Source: Folioceros fuciformis
Lineage: Eukaryota > Anthocerotophyta > Anthocerotopsida > Anthocerotales
Length of the DNA: 64,000 nucleotides
Reading direction: 5' to 3'
Assembly (NCBI GenBank): GCA_049999805.1
Contig: JBNGIO010006161.1
Coordinates: 62,001 to 126,000 of the forward strand
Below, piece after piece: positions 10,410 through 19,873 of the stretch; within the stretch, counting starts at the first letter, position 1, and every line of letters begins with the position of its first letter. The translations under genes were made by a program, and so were the position numbers. The notes under the pieces were generated by a model that was not told where the DNA came from, did no database searches, and worked only from the letters and a program-made list of their open reading frames with translations.

Positions 10410-11960
10410 TCATGGCCGTTGTGTAGAACGTTTGCAAGCACTGTCAAGGGCACCACACCTCACATACATGTCCACAAGAGCATTTCTGACAGTCAAATCG
10501 TTGTCAAAACCATATTTTACTACAAGATCATGAATCTCCTTTCCCTCCTCCAGGGTTGAGAGGCTGGCACAGGCGTGAAGAACGGAGGCGAAGGTGATGG
10601 CACTTGGTAGCACCCCTTCTTTTAGCATTCTGTGAAATAGTGTTAGCGAAGTTGCAGGTTGCCCATTTTGGGCATAGCCTGCTATCAGAGTGTTCCAGGA
10701 CACAACATCTCGCCTGCACATCTTGTCAAACACGTCACGTGCCTCATCCATGCTCCCACATTTAGCATACATGTCGATGAGGGCGTTCCAGACGAAGGCG
10801 TCGGCCTCGAACCCTGTTTTGAACAAATAGGAATGCACGACCCTGCCCTCTTTGAGAGTAGCCGCTGCAGAGCAGGCGTTCAGGACGCTGACAAAGGTGA
10901 GACCGTCTGGTTTCACATTCTCAGCTGCCATTTGCTGGAAAATGGCAAAGGCCTCCTTGTGAAGTCCATGGAGTGCATACCCGTTGATCATGGAATTCCA
11001 TGTCACCACGTCATGCTTCCGCATGCTATTGAAGACTTGCCGAGCATCAGCAATGCTACCGCACTTGGCATACATGTCGATCAGGCTGTTCCCAACCTCG
11101 GGTTTGATGTGCCATCCGGCCTTACAGCTTGCAGCGTGGATGTCCTTGCCTTCCTGCAAGGCTCCCATGCTGGCACAGGCACTGAGGGCACTGACAAATG
11201 TGTAAGCATCTGGAGTCTCGCCCTCTCTTTGCATCCGCTTGAAGAGATTCAGCGCCTGCCAACCACGTCCGTTCTTTGCATACCCCGCAATCATGGCGTT
11301 CCACGAAACCAAGTCCCGGTGAGGCATCCGGTTGAACACTTTCTGAGCTTCCTTCATGCTTCCACACTTCGCATACATTGTGACGAGCGAATTGGCCACG
11401 TAGTCCGCCAGCTCTAAATGGCTTTCCATTATCAGGGCATGCATCCGCTTGCCCTCCTCCAAAACACCGAGGCTGCCACAGGCATGAAGCATACTGATAA
11501 AAGTGACCCTACTAGGCTTGACTCCTGCATCCTGCATCTCCTTAAACAACTTGAAAGCATCTTTTATATACCCATGAGCAACGCACCCAGATATCAGCGC
11601 CGTCCAGGATATGACATCACGCGTCTGCATGTTGTCAAAAACAGCTCGTGCCGTCCCAATGCTCCCGAATTTCGCATACATATTGACAAGCATGTTTGAC
11701 AGAACAATTTCACATTCCAGCCCACTCTTGATTATGTAGCCATGAACTCTTTTCCCCTTCTCCAAGGCCTTCATCCTGATGCACAGCTTCAAGATGGACG
11801 AGAACACTCTAGGGTTCACACTGATGCCTCGCCCATCCATGCTCTCCAGTAAGGACACAGCCTCATCCAGCCTTCCCTCCTTACAGAGCATACGCACCAC
11901 TCCCTCCACATCACCTCTCTCGAATTTGTCATACTTCGGTTCCGGCCTGCATTTTATCAT
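10410..11960 (-). CDS. Truncated PLS-class PPR protein (no E or DYW region)
   Basis: An intronless frame of about 516 residues starting at ATG 11960 (the frame runs seven codons further with only a GTG). It contains five PLS triplets: MYAKFGSIGTARAVF, MYAKCGSMKEAQKVF, MYAKCGSIADARQVF, MYAKCGSMDEARDVF and MYVRCGALDSACK. The last S motif breaks off mid-motif: after GALDSACK the expected RVFD-type continuation is replaced by RSTQRP and a stop. No E motifs or DYW domain appear in the following 400 bases in any minus frame. It is either a 3'-truncated pseudogene, a product of rearrangement, or an expressed short PPR protein acting as an RNA-binding partner. Its motifs are closer to the widespread MISWNALI type than to the WW-type genes nearby. 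No clear organelle-targeting peptide is visible. Confidence 0.8.
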   Translation of the reverse strand: MIKCRPEPKYDKFERGDVEGVVRMLCKEGRLDEAVSLLESMDGRGISVNPRVFSSILKLCIRMKALEKGKRVHGYIIKSGLECEIVLSNMLVNMYAKFGSIGTARAVFDNMQTRDVISWTALISGCVAHGYIKDAFKLFKEMQDAGVKPSRVTFISMLHACGSLGVLEEGKRMHALIMESHLELADYVANSLVTMYAKCGSMKEAQKVFNRMPHRDLVSWNAMIAGYAKNGRGWQALNLFKRMQREGETPDAYTFVSALSACASMGALQEGKDIHAASCKAGWHIKPEVGNSLIDMYAKCGSIADARQVFNSMRKHDVVTWNSMINGYALHGLHKEAFAIFQQMAAENVKPDGLTFVSVLNACSAAATLKEGRVVHSYLFKTGFEADAFVWNALIDMYAKCGSMDEARDVFDKMCRRDVVSWNTLIAGYAQNGQPATSLTLFHRMLKEGVLPSAITFASVLHACASLSTLEEGKEIHDLVVKYGFDNDLTVRNALVDMYVRCGALDSACKRSTQRP

Positions 11961-12698
11961 TTCCCAGGCAGTCAGCAACACGACACAAGAAGGAAATCAA
12001 CCTCCCTTCGCCACAAATTGGTACAACAGGCGACACCTGCTTCGAGCTGGAGAAGGTGCAGAAAAGCTGTTCAGCGATGGATTTCCTCCACTGCCTGAAT
12101 TCAATCTCCACTCATCAGCTAACAACGTGCTACTGCTCGTGCTCCGCCAAGCTTGTCCCAACGAGCCCCTTGCCACCATCTGCAGATTGCACACCCCGTC
12201 TCCCACCAAAGCCTTGCTCGTATGTGAATTGCCAGGAAGCTTCATGCCTACCGCCGGACCAGGCCCCATTGTGGGAGTAGGCTCCTCGAACGATCATCCC
12301 TGCCATCGTACTCGTGTGCCTGACATCGCCGTCCTGCTTCCTCCTCCTCTCCGCGAAATCCAAGTCGGAAAAGATCTTGCCTGGACCAGGTATGTATGTA
12401 CTCTAGACATATGCATCGTTACAATTAGACATGTCTATGTATGTACATACATATCTGTCAATCTTACTATTACTCATAATTTCTACATTAGGAAAGTCCG
12501 GGGCAGGAGCCTTATGTTACCAATATATATATACCTCCACTTACCGGGAGGTTTAGGGACATATGTCCTATACATAAGTCGGTCACAACAGCTATAAATA
12601 ACCCAAGCTGTTTAAACTGATTTGAAATAGAAATTCAGTTTGGTGCTAATTGTTTACTCACGGGGGGCTTCGGATACGAAGACACCGGCTTGAACGCC
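11961..12698. other. Intergenic region
   Basis: Upstream of the truncated PPR gene and of the next plus-strand gene. It holds short simple runs (TATGTATGTACATACATA near 12430, TATATATATA near 12525) and no supported gene. Confidence 0.4.
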
Positions 12699-13858
12699 AT
12701 GGTGAAGAATACCGCCTCAGGTGAGGGACCCTGTCCATTGACAATCCGAATGGTAGTCTAGTCGTGGTAGGGTTTAGGGTTTAGGTTTTACGGTGTCCTG
12801 ATGAACGGGATGCTGTGACACAATGTTGGCAGGCGAGTCTGAAGATGGTCCGCCGCTTGTGGTGTTTGACGGAGGTAGCCGTTCTCGTCCACGATCGAAC
12901 GCCAAGGAATGGCGCCTCTTCATGGTAAGCCTGCCGCGACTGCATTTGCTGTACTTTGGAGAACAACGCATTCGGAGTGTTGTGACATCGAGTCCTGTTC
13001 GTGATGGAAGCAGTCGTCGAAGGCGTCCGATGTTCATAGAGATGCAGCCAAAGAGAGTATAGATAGCAGGAGGGACGATGATGAGGAATCACGGATCAAG
13101 GACATCTTGAAAGAAGTCGAGGAACTAGGTGAGAAGTTTGGAATTTATTGTGTGCGTTGCCTAGGGCCTAACCTGTGTTATGGAAGAGTGCTCACAGTAT
13201 CGCGCTTTTGTCTGCCTTGCGCACGGCAGGGACCTCGCAGATGAGTTGGGAAGAACGCAAGGCCTGGGAAACGCGCAAGCTAATTATTTCAGGCGGTAAC
13301 GTAAGCTCGAGTTCTCATGCATGGCAAGGAAGGTCTGTTTGTTAGATCGTGTTTTGCTCTGTGCATGTGTGATGACGAGAGTGGCCTATTTGCAGCTACC
13401 TAAAGGCCACAAGATGCCTATTGAGATGGGGTTGAACATCACGAGGAAGAGGCAAAAGCTGGAGGAAGATCAGGTGAGCATCACAGCAAGTATCTGCTTT
13501 TTCTCCTTGTTTCGTGCTCTCGCATGATTTTTTTTCGTTGAACCCCGCATTGCCTGCTTTTCAGCTTCAGGCCTTGGGCATGCAACCGCGGAAGAAACAG
13601 AAGAAAGATGAGAAGAAGCATCGCCGACCTGAAGACAGGGGGCTTCGAGTGTCTGATGGCAAATATAAAAATGGTGTCTTATATGTCAGGCCGCCTTTCG
13701 AGAAGCGGAAGGAGGAAGATTTCCGTGGAGGCAAGGTCCATGACGCCTCTTTCAGCAACGAAGGTGGCATCAAAGGGAAAGCTTCCGGCAAGAAGAGCAG
13801 CAAAGGCAAAGGCAAAGGCAATGGCAAAGGAAAGAAAGGCAAAAAGAGAAGAAGATGA
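12699..13858 (+). CDS. Lysine-rich protein of unknown function, six exons
   Basis: Six exons join in frame: 12699-12720, 12833-12924, 13014-13128, 13230-13300, 13396-13473 and 13565-13858, all with GT/AG borders and compatible phases. The product is about 223 residues. It begins MVKNTASGESEDGPPLVVFD, then SRSRPRSNAKEWRLFM, an acidic/basic helix (ESRIKDILKEVEELG), MSWEERKAWETRKL and the block LPKGHKMPIEMGLNITRKRQ. It ends in DGKYKNGVLYVRPPFEKRK and a strongly basic tail of Gly-Lys repeats (GKGKGNGKGKKGKKRRR). I do not recognise the family with confidence. The basic tail suggests a nuclear or nucleolar, nucleic-acid-associated protein, but that is inference. The consistent splice phases make the gene model firm even though the function is not. 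Confidence 0.72.
12768..12788 (+). repeat. Short interstitial telomere-like repeat
   Basis: The sequence reads GGGTTTAGGGTTTAGG, about two and a half units of the plant telomere repeat TTTAGGG. It lies inside the first intron of the lysine-rich unknown gene. Confidence 0.6.
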
Positions 13859-14186
13859 CCGACTTGCCTTTCATACTATTTATAACTCAGACAAATTGGT
13901 TTCCATACAAATTGGTTATTTTTTTATTGAAAAAGAGAGGGAAAGCCCCAAACCGGGCCTGGGCCATAGGCCAAAAGGAGGTCACCTAGCCCCTTCAAAC
14001 TGGTTGCCGTGAATGAGCTAGACTAGTTGCTGTAAATGACATAGACTCGCTACTGTATATGACCTAGACTAGGTCAAAATGTTTTCTCCTACCATTCCTA
14101 AAAGTAAATACGTGGCTAAACTGGATTTTCTTTCAATCGTTTCACGGTCTGAACTGAAAACCAAAGTTTGTCGTCGCGCTCGCGCT
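13859..14186. other. Intergenic region
   Basis: AT-rich 3' flank and upstream region of the p24 gene. A near-repeated phrase of about 30 bases (GAGCTAGACTAGTTGCTGTA, then related copies) occurs three times at 14013-14073. Confidence 0.4.
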
Positions 14187-15115
14187 ATGGGGTCCATGAT
14201 GCGGTTCCAGCGATGGCTGCCGGTGCTGCTGCTGCTGGCGGTGCCAGCTTGTTGGAGTCTGAGCTTAACCGTGGTGAAGGAGGAATGCGTGTCGGAGGAA
14301 GTGCGGTATGCAGGGGACTCTGTTTCTGGCAACTTCGTGGTGGAAGACTATGAGCTGTTCTGGGGTACTGATCACCCTGGCATCGATCTCACGGTACTAC
14401 GAACTCGCCTTGGCTGCACTCTGCAATTCAGATCGGAATTTTGGTTTTCCTATCGTGCTCGCGTGCCTGATCGGGAGGGATTTGCAGGTGATTTCAGAGC
14501 AAGGTGAGCACATCTACGAGGCCAAGGGCAAAGAAGAGCACGAGTTCCACTTTACAGCTCACAAGGCTGGGATATACAAGTTCTGCTTCAAAAATCCGTC
14601 TGCTGTACCGGAGTACATAACCTTCTACATCCATGTCGGTCATGTGCCCCACCGGGGGGAGGTGGCCGAGGATGGTGAGTGTCCCGGTAACATTCTTTTG
14701 TCCGGCGTCTTCCTCTCGAAGATGGTGGATCTTTGACGCAAGTTCTTGCTGGTGGCTGCTGTTGCAACAGAGCACTTCAATGTGGTTGACGAGAGAATCG
14801 CCGAATTGCGGGAAGCTTTGGAAGAAATCTACGCCGAACAGAAGTACTTAGGGTTGAGAAATACTCGGCATCATAAGAGTGAGTCCCTTGCTCTATCATA
14901 GTCTCTTATGCTGCATGAGTCCCCCCTGTTCCGTCCTTTGTTCGTTTCTCACGGATTTCTTATGTGTGTTTGCTCACTCAGCCAATCAAAGCACGAAGAA
15001 GAGGCTGCTGTTCTACACGTTGACGGAGTATCTAGTGTTAGTATTAGCTAGCACTATTCAAGTTTACCTCATAAGACGACGATTTAGCAGACAGATTGGC
15101 TACAACAAGTTTTGA
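14187..15115 (+). CDS. p24-beta3-like cargo receptor (emp24/GOLD family)
   Basis: Four exons (14187-14393, 14488-14674, 14771-14878, 14982-15115) join to a protein of about 211 residues. A signal peptide (WLPVLLLLAVPACWSLS) is followed by a GOLD domain with the conserved Cys pair (KEECVSEEV and YKFCFKNPS) and by SGNFVVEDYELFWGTDHPGI and ITFYIHVGHVP. Then come a coiled-coil stretch (ERIAELREALEEIYAEQKYL), one transmembrane helix and the short cytosolic tail RRRFSRQIGYNKF. This fits Arabidopsis p24-beta3 closely from memory. p24 proteins cycle between ER and Golgi in COPI/COPII vesicles and help sort cargo. The tail lacks a C-terminal dilysine signal, as in the beta subfamily. Start chosen because it is the first ATG before the signal peptide. 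Confidence 0.93.
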
Positions 15116-15467
15116 AGATCAGCAGGACCGGCATTTCCAATATGAATAGACTATGCTTTCATAGCACTTGAATAAGTGAGCAAAGATACTGTGATCAAGG
15201 AATCTGGATGACAAGGCTGCGGTGGTTATTCATGGAATTGGCTCTGACACTAATCTGTCGTTTAAGCCCAATCACAAAAGGGGTTATGGTTCTTTTTCTT
15301 GTGGCTGTGGTTTTCCCTCCGGCATCGCGGGCACTGGGCTGTCGGTCACAAACGTGATGTGGCAAACGCAGCTGGATGTCAAGCCGCACCTGGTCATTGC
15401 GGAGCGACAAGCCTCTTCAGAAATGCTACCAGAGTCGCTGCTGAGAGCTGGAAGAACTTAAGGTGTG
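15116..15467. other. Intergenic region
   Basis: Short spacer between p24 and the DUF1997 gene on the same strand. No repeat or RNA gene seen. Confidence 0.4.
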
Positions 15468-16271
15468 ATGGCTTCGCAAAGCGCGGCTTTGTGCCGTAGT
15501 CCTGCATTCTCGCCTGCGAGGCCCTCGACTCGGACAGAATGCTTGTGGTTGTCGACCAAGCGCGGAAGGCAGAAGCTGAGGGGACAATTGCAGGGGTTCT
15601 TGGTATTAGGAAGGGAGAGCATTCCCCACCATGCCGCAGGATCTGCGAGGTTTCGGAGTCACCTTCCTGTCCGGGCACAGCAGGTGGAGTTCAAGGCTAG
15701 AAGAGCTGTCACTATATCTTGCCAAGAAGGAGTCCTGCCGCCGGAGGAGTATCTCAAGGAAGTGGAGCGGGTGGTGAAGATCACCTTTCCGGACTCATCC
15801 CGTATGAAGTACATGGGACACAACCTCTACCGAGTGCAGATTTTACCCATCACTTTCTTCAGCCTGACAGCCACACCCCTCTGTGACATCAAGGTATACT
15901 ACGAAGATCCCAGCGTGCGCATCTATTCCGACAAGCTGGTGCTGGAGGGTTCCTCGTTGATAAGGGACATGAAGAAGCTCGATTTCAGGTTCAATCTCAA
16001 GGGAGACCTGAAAGCAGTGAGGGAAAAGGGAAGCAGGGCCGACAAGACAGGCTTCTCGGGTGCGGTGTCCTTGCAATTGGGGTTGGACTTGCCTCTCCCC
16101 TTTTCTCTTATGCCGGAGCCGCTGGTCACTTCCGTTGGAGATGACCTCTTGGACCGGATATTGGCCGTCTTGGAATCGCAGCTGCTCAGAGGCATTTCCA
16201 GGGACTACATGGCTTGGTGCAAGCAGCAAGCGGTTGCAAGTCAGAGAATGCTGCCACGGGAGAGCCGATGA
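15468..16271 (+). CDS. DUF1997 family protein, probably plastid-targeted
   Basis: A single-exon frame of 267 residues from ATG 15468. The first 70 or so residues are rich in Ser, Arg and Ala and poor in acidic residues (MASQSAALCRSPAFSPARPS), typical of a chloroplast transit peptide. The body contains ITFPDSSRMKYMGHNLYRVQ, LPITFFSLTATPLCDIKVYY, DMKKLDFRFNLKGDL and the C-terminal SVGDDLLDRILAVLE. These fit the plant and cyanobacterial DUF1997 family, whose exact role is unknown. No transmembrane segment is evident. It follows p24 on the same strand but nothing suggests a functional link. Confidence 0.8.
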   Translation: MASQSAALCRSPAFSPARPSTRTECLWLSTKRGRQKLRGQLQGFLVLGRESIPHHAAGSARFRSHLPVRAQQVEFKARRAVTISCQEGVLPPEEYLKEVERVVKITFPDSSRMKYMGHNLYRVQILPITFFSLTATPLCDIKVYYEDPSVRIYSDKLVLEGSSLIRDMKKLDFRFNLKGDLKAVREKGSRADKTGFSGAVSLQLGLDLPLPFSLMPEPLVTSVGDDLLDRILAVLESQLLRGISRDYMAWCKQQAVASQRMLPRESR

Positions 16272-17413
16272 CCACCTCGGTCTACCGGTAGTGCAATTGA
16301 GGACGTCTCGTACTATGTTCGGCAGGCAGGAATAACTTGCCGTGAATTGGCTCTGTGAGCAAGGCAAGACCCGAGCCCGTCGCAGATGTGGTGGCGGTAT
16401 ATCACTTCCGCCATCTCCAACTGTGTGTGATTCTTTGCAGGTAGTCGTGTGAGGTTGAACGGGCTTTCGTTTCTGGTCTGAAAGAAGTGTCGAGCTTGGC
16501 GGCCATTCGCGCCGTGACTGAGAAGGCTCTCATTCGACACTCCAGTAGACCCCTAGGCTGAGAGCAACCTCTCCTCCACACTGACGTCCATGCTATTCCG
16601 CCTCCACCAGGTTACACCAAGTGCTCCGAGGAGGACCTCATCCAGGATTGTGGACCACGGGAGAACGCCACTTCCTGGAGGAGTCACCATAGTGTCTTTT
16701 TATTCAAGTGAATCGGAGTCTACTCTGAAATGAGTCGGATTTGGTTACGAGTAGACAGTGGCACAAGCGCGGCTATGGCGTATCGAATGGGGGATAGAAA
16801 ATCTTTGTACACCTCTGCGATGTTCTCTATGTTATGCAGTCCTCGCAATCTTCTCTTGTCTCCTCCACGTACCAACGCATGCGATGGTATCCGCAGGGCC
16901 CCTAATCTTTTCTCGCACCATAGCAAACGCGGTTTAGTATGGATTCTGATCGTCCTTTCCTGAGATGCAGTGGCGGCGGTTCCCATGCCAAGCGTACATG
17001 GCTATGTTGATCGTTTTCTCTACTTTTTTTTCCTTTTTTTATAGTCATTGAAATGATATTAATCATTTTATTTTACTATTCTATTAGTAAAAATAGTTAT
17101 AAAAGAAAAGACAAAAACATCTATTTAATATTATAAAATCTCGGAATTGATATATATATCGAAAAAAGAATAGAAGATTTTCATCTAGTTTAAAGATGAG
17201 AAGGAAGCATCCAAAAGAGGACTCAAGCTCAAAAAGGGACTGGTCCCTTTTGAGCTTTGTGGTCAAGAATGTGAAAGGGCCTACTTGCTACTGGAATCAA
17301 CAAAGCGATGTACTTCATACACACTGATCAATTACAACACATTGAGGAGAGTACAAGAGAGTTTATGCAAAGAGTTTACAAGAAGCAGGAAGCAAATGCT
17401 TCACTTTCATAAG

Positions 17414-17495
17414 CTTAGGGCTTAAGGTTTAGGTTTAGGGTTTAAGGTTTAGGTTTAGGGTTTGGGGTTAAGGTAAACCCTAAACCCTTACAACT
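17414..17495. repeat. Interstitial telomere-like repeats in inverted orientation
   Basis: Degenerate TTTAGGG units (TTTAAGGTTTAGGTTTAGGG, repeated) are followed within 20 bases by the opposite-strand form AAACCCTAAACCCTT. Two short arrays therefore face each other. This could be a relic of telomere-mediated repair or part of a transposon end. Confidence 0.7.
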
Positions 17496-18536
17496 ACAAC
17501 ACTCTCATGCAATGAGTATGAACTACAACACTGTCATGCAATGATAATGTTGTATATAATATGTGTGTGGTATAAATAATTATTAACTAATAAACCATGT
17601 ATAGGTGATTAATAAGATATGTACAATTAAGTCATGTGAAGGTGATTAAGGTATAAGGTATGATTAGATGATTAAGATATGAATAATTATTATCTAATAA
17701 ATTAGGTCTAAGTACAATGTATAACAGCATAACATTCATAATCCTATAACATGTATTTTTTATTTTTTATGATCTTTTTCTTTTGGTACATTTGGTATAA
17801 GCAACCTTTCAAGTCACTTCAACACATCAAACCATTACTATAGGCATGATGCCTATAGCAATCTGGTGGAACTGTTTTTGTCACCCTTGTGATGACAAGT
17901 TTTACATAAGAGAGCATCACTATACTTTTGGACATGATTCATATTCTTCCACATAAATAATATCTCATACATTAAAGTACAGAAAAGAATACGGTGTGTA
18001 ACGAATGAGACGTGAAGTGAAAAAGAACAACATGTTGCACATATGCTCATCCCATTTCTATTTGGCCCTATCACTTTCACTTGAGTGGTGGGTTGGCATG
18101 CGAGTGTATCGAAATTCAATGTGGACAAAGAAGAATTCAGCAATGGAAATTAAAACAATGGAAGAAGTTGCCGACTTATTGTGTCCATAGAACACGTCCA
18201 CATGGACTACACATGCAGACGTACTATTTTGTTTGGACAACCCTTATTTGTTCTGATGAAGCACTAAGTAACCATCTAATATGGAACCAATACATGAATT
18301 ATTGTCGGCACACGACACCTAGACTCAACTAATCTTGGTGATGCATCTTCTTCATCCAGAAGAATTAAATGTTGTCAGGGCCAAATGCACATTGGTCAAG
18401 CAACCATTGTGACATCTTCAAGTTCACCTGATAAACAACAATCAAAAGGCACATCTACATATGAACCCTTGTGCTTTTGAAACACCCAAGTTCAGAAATT
18501 GTCTTCAACAATCATGTTCAGATCAGTCACACAAAA

Positions 18537-18605
18537 ATTGGAGGACAACCTTCAAACAAAGATTGGAGGACAACCTTCAAACAAAAATTGGAGGACAACC
18601 TTTGG
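18537..18605 (+). repeat. 24-base tandem repeat, three copies
   Basis: The unit ATTGGAGGACAACCTTCAAA followed by CAAA/CAAAG occurs three times with one or two mismatches. A related phrase, GATTGGAGGAACAA, recurs in the array near 41650-41850, suggesting both derive from the same element. Confidence 0.75.
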
Positions 18606-18665
18606 TCACCTTATGTCCCCAAGATAACCCATTTACAACCCTTCCCTTCAAAGATGCCCTTACCT

Positions 18666-18995
18666 TTAAGCTTGCCCATATCCTTCATCTGTCTCAGAGT
18701 TCCTCTTCTTCGCCTTCAAAGCTCCATATGCTGAGCTTGCCTTCCTCTTCTTCTCTAGTTCAGCTTGTCTATGCAACTTGGCTTCATCAAGTAGTTCTTT
18801 CTTCTTTTCCTTCGCCTTGTTGATTAAATCTTGCATGGATCCCGGCTTCGGTACCTCCACCTTGTCCTGGGCAATCGCTCTGATACGTGGTGCAGTTGGG
18901 CGCACTCGGATAGGACGTGGTTTACTAGGAGCTTGTTTTGGTAGCAATTCCGGAGAAATTGGTATGATTTCAACATACCCAATTAAAGGTTCCAT
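18666..18995 (-). other. Possible small ORF, uncertain
   Basis: A 109-residue frame rich in Lys, Glu, Pro and Arg (PKQAPSKPRPIRVRPTAPRI, then NKAKEKKKELLDEAKLHRQA, a likely coiled coil). Its composition is more protein-like than neighbouring frames. It sits in an AT-rich repeat-bearing stretch without other exons, so it may be part of a transposon or chance. No family recognised. Confidence 0.25.
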
Positions 18996-19873
18996 TGTAA
19001 AAAATGACTATGTCCAATGTTGATCACGAGAGTCTAGACACTTTGATGATTCCAAGTTTTTCTTCTTCTGACAGGACAACCCTTCTATACATATATAGTG
19101 AAGGAGATACCAAGTTTTGAAGATCGAGAAACTACACCAAGTCCAAGTTTCGAAAGCCAAGGAACTAGACTTCTTGTAAGTTTCAAAGACCAAGGAGATA
19201 TGTATTGACTTCGATTCTAGGCACAATCCTTAGGCTGCCGCTTATGTGAGAGACCAATCCGTTTAAGGAATTACTGCTTAGTTAGAAAACTATAGTTTGT
19301 TAGGGAGGTAGCGTTAGTTTGAGAAACGAGAGGTTATGTGGGAAACCGGGGTCTTACTTGGGGGAGGTTTGTATCCACAGCTCTGTCCTTGGGTTGTTGT
19401 TTAAGAATCGTTTGTATTAAGAAATGTGGATGGATAAGACCTGATTGAGAAGGACGACCCTTACTCGAATCTTGGAATTTTGAGCTTTGATAAATCAGAC
19501 GATGTAGACCAGTTCGCAGTTGTAGTGACGTTGAATGTAGTCCATATTCCGGCAGGGTTGGCACCACGGGTTCATGCTACTATCTGCCTCAACCCCACAC
19601 AAGACTTGTATGTACCTTGGCTACCATTTGCCTCAATCCCACACAGGATTTGTTGTACCTTGCGTTCTACTGGCTCGCCATGTTCGAAGATTACCAACGA
19701 GGATATGAATCGTGTATTGCCAGCAAAGATAGGCATTGCCGTGGTGAGGGAGCTGGTGGACTGTTGGCCCTATTCAGTAGCTGCCTTTGCCGGGCAGGGC
19801 CGTTGGATCTTGTTAATGACTGCGCTCGGAAAGTATTGCACTCCAGGCAGTGCTCACGGCCCTCCTGCCACCT

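Larger units (their letters stand above)
16272..19873. other. Long gene-poor, AT-rich interval
   Basis: About 3.6 kb with no well-supported gene. From 16990 onward the DNA is strongly AT-rich with many short open frames. It contains inverted telomere-like repeats (17414-17495), a near-perfect 21-base palindrome around 17848 (CTATAGGCA, TGA, TGCCTATAG), a 24-base tandem repeat (18537-18600) and a possible minor minus-strand frame (18666-18995). Near 19573 and 19623 a phrase ending CCCACACA(A/G)GA is duplicated about 47 bases apart. This looks like decayed transposon-derived sequence. Confidence 0.5.

Noticed and set aside
11779-12597. 272-residue plus-strand open frame
   Set aside because: Starts antisense to the PPR gene and runs into non-coding DNA; no family features.
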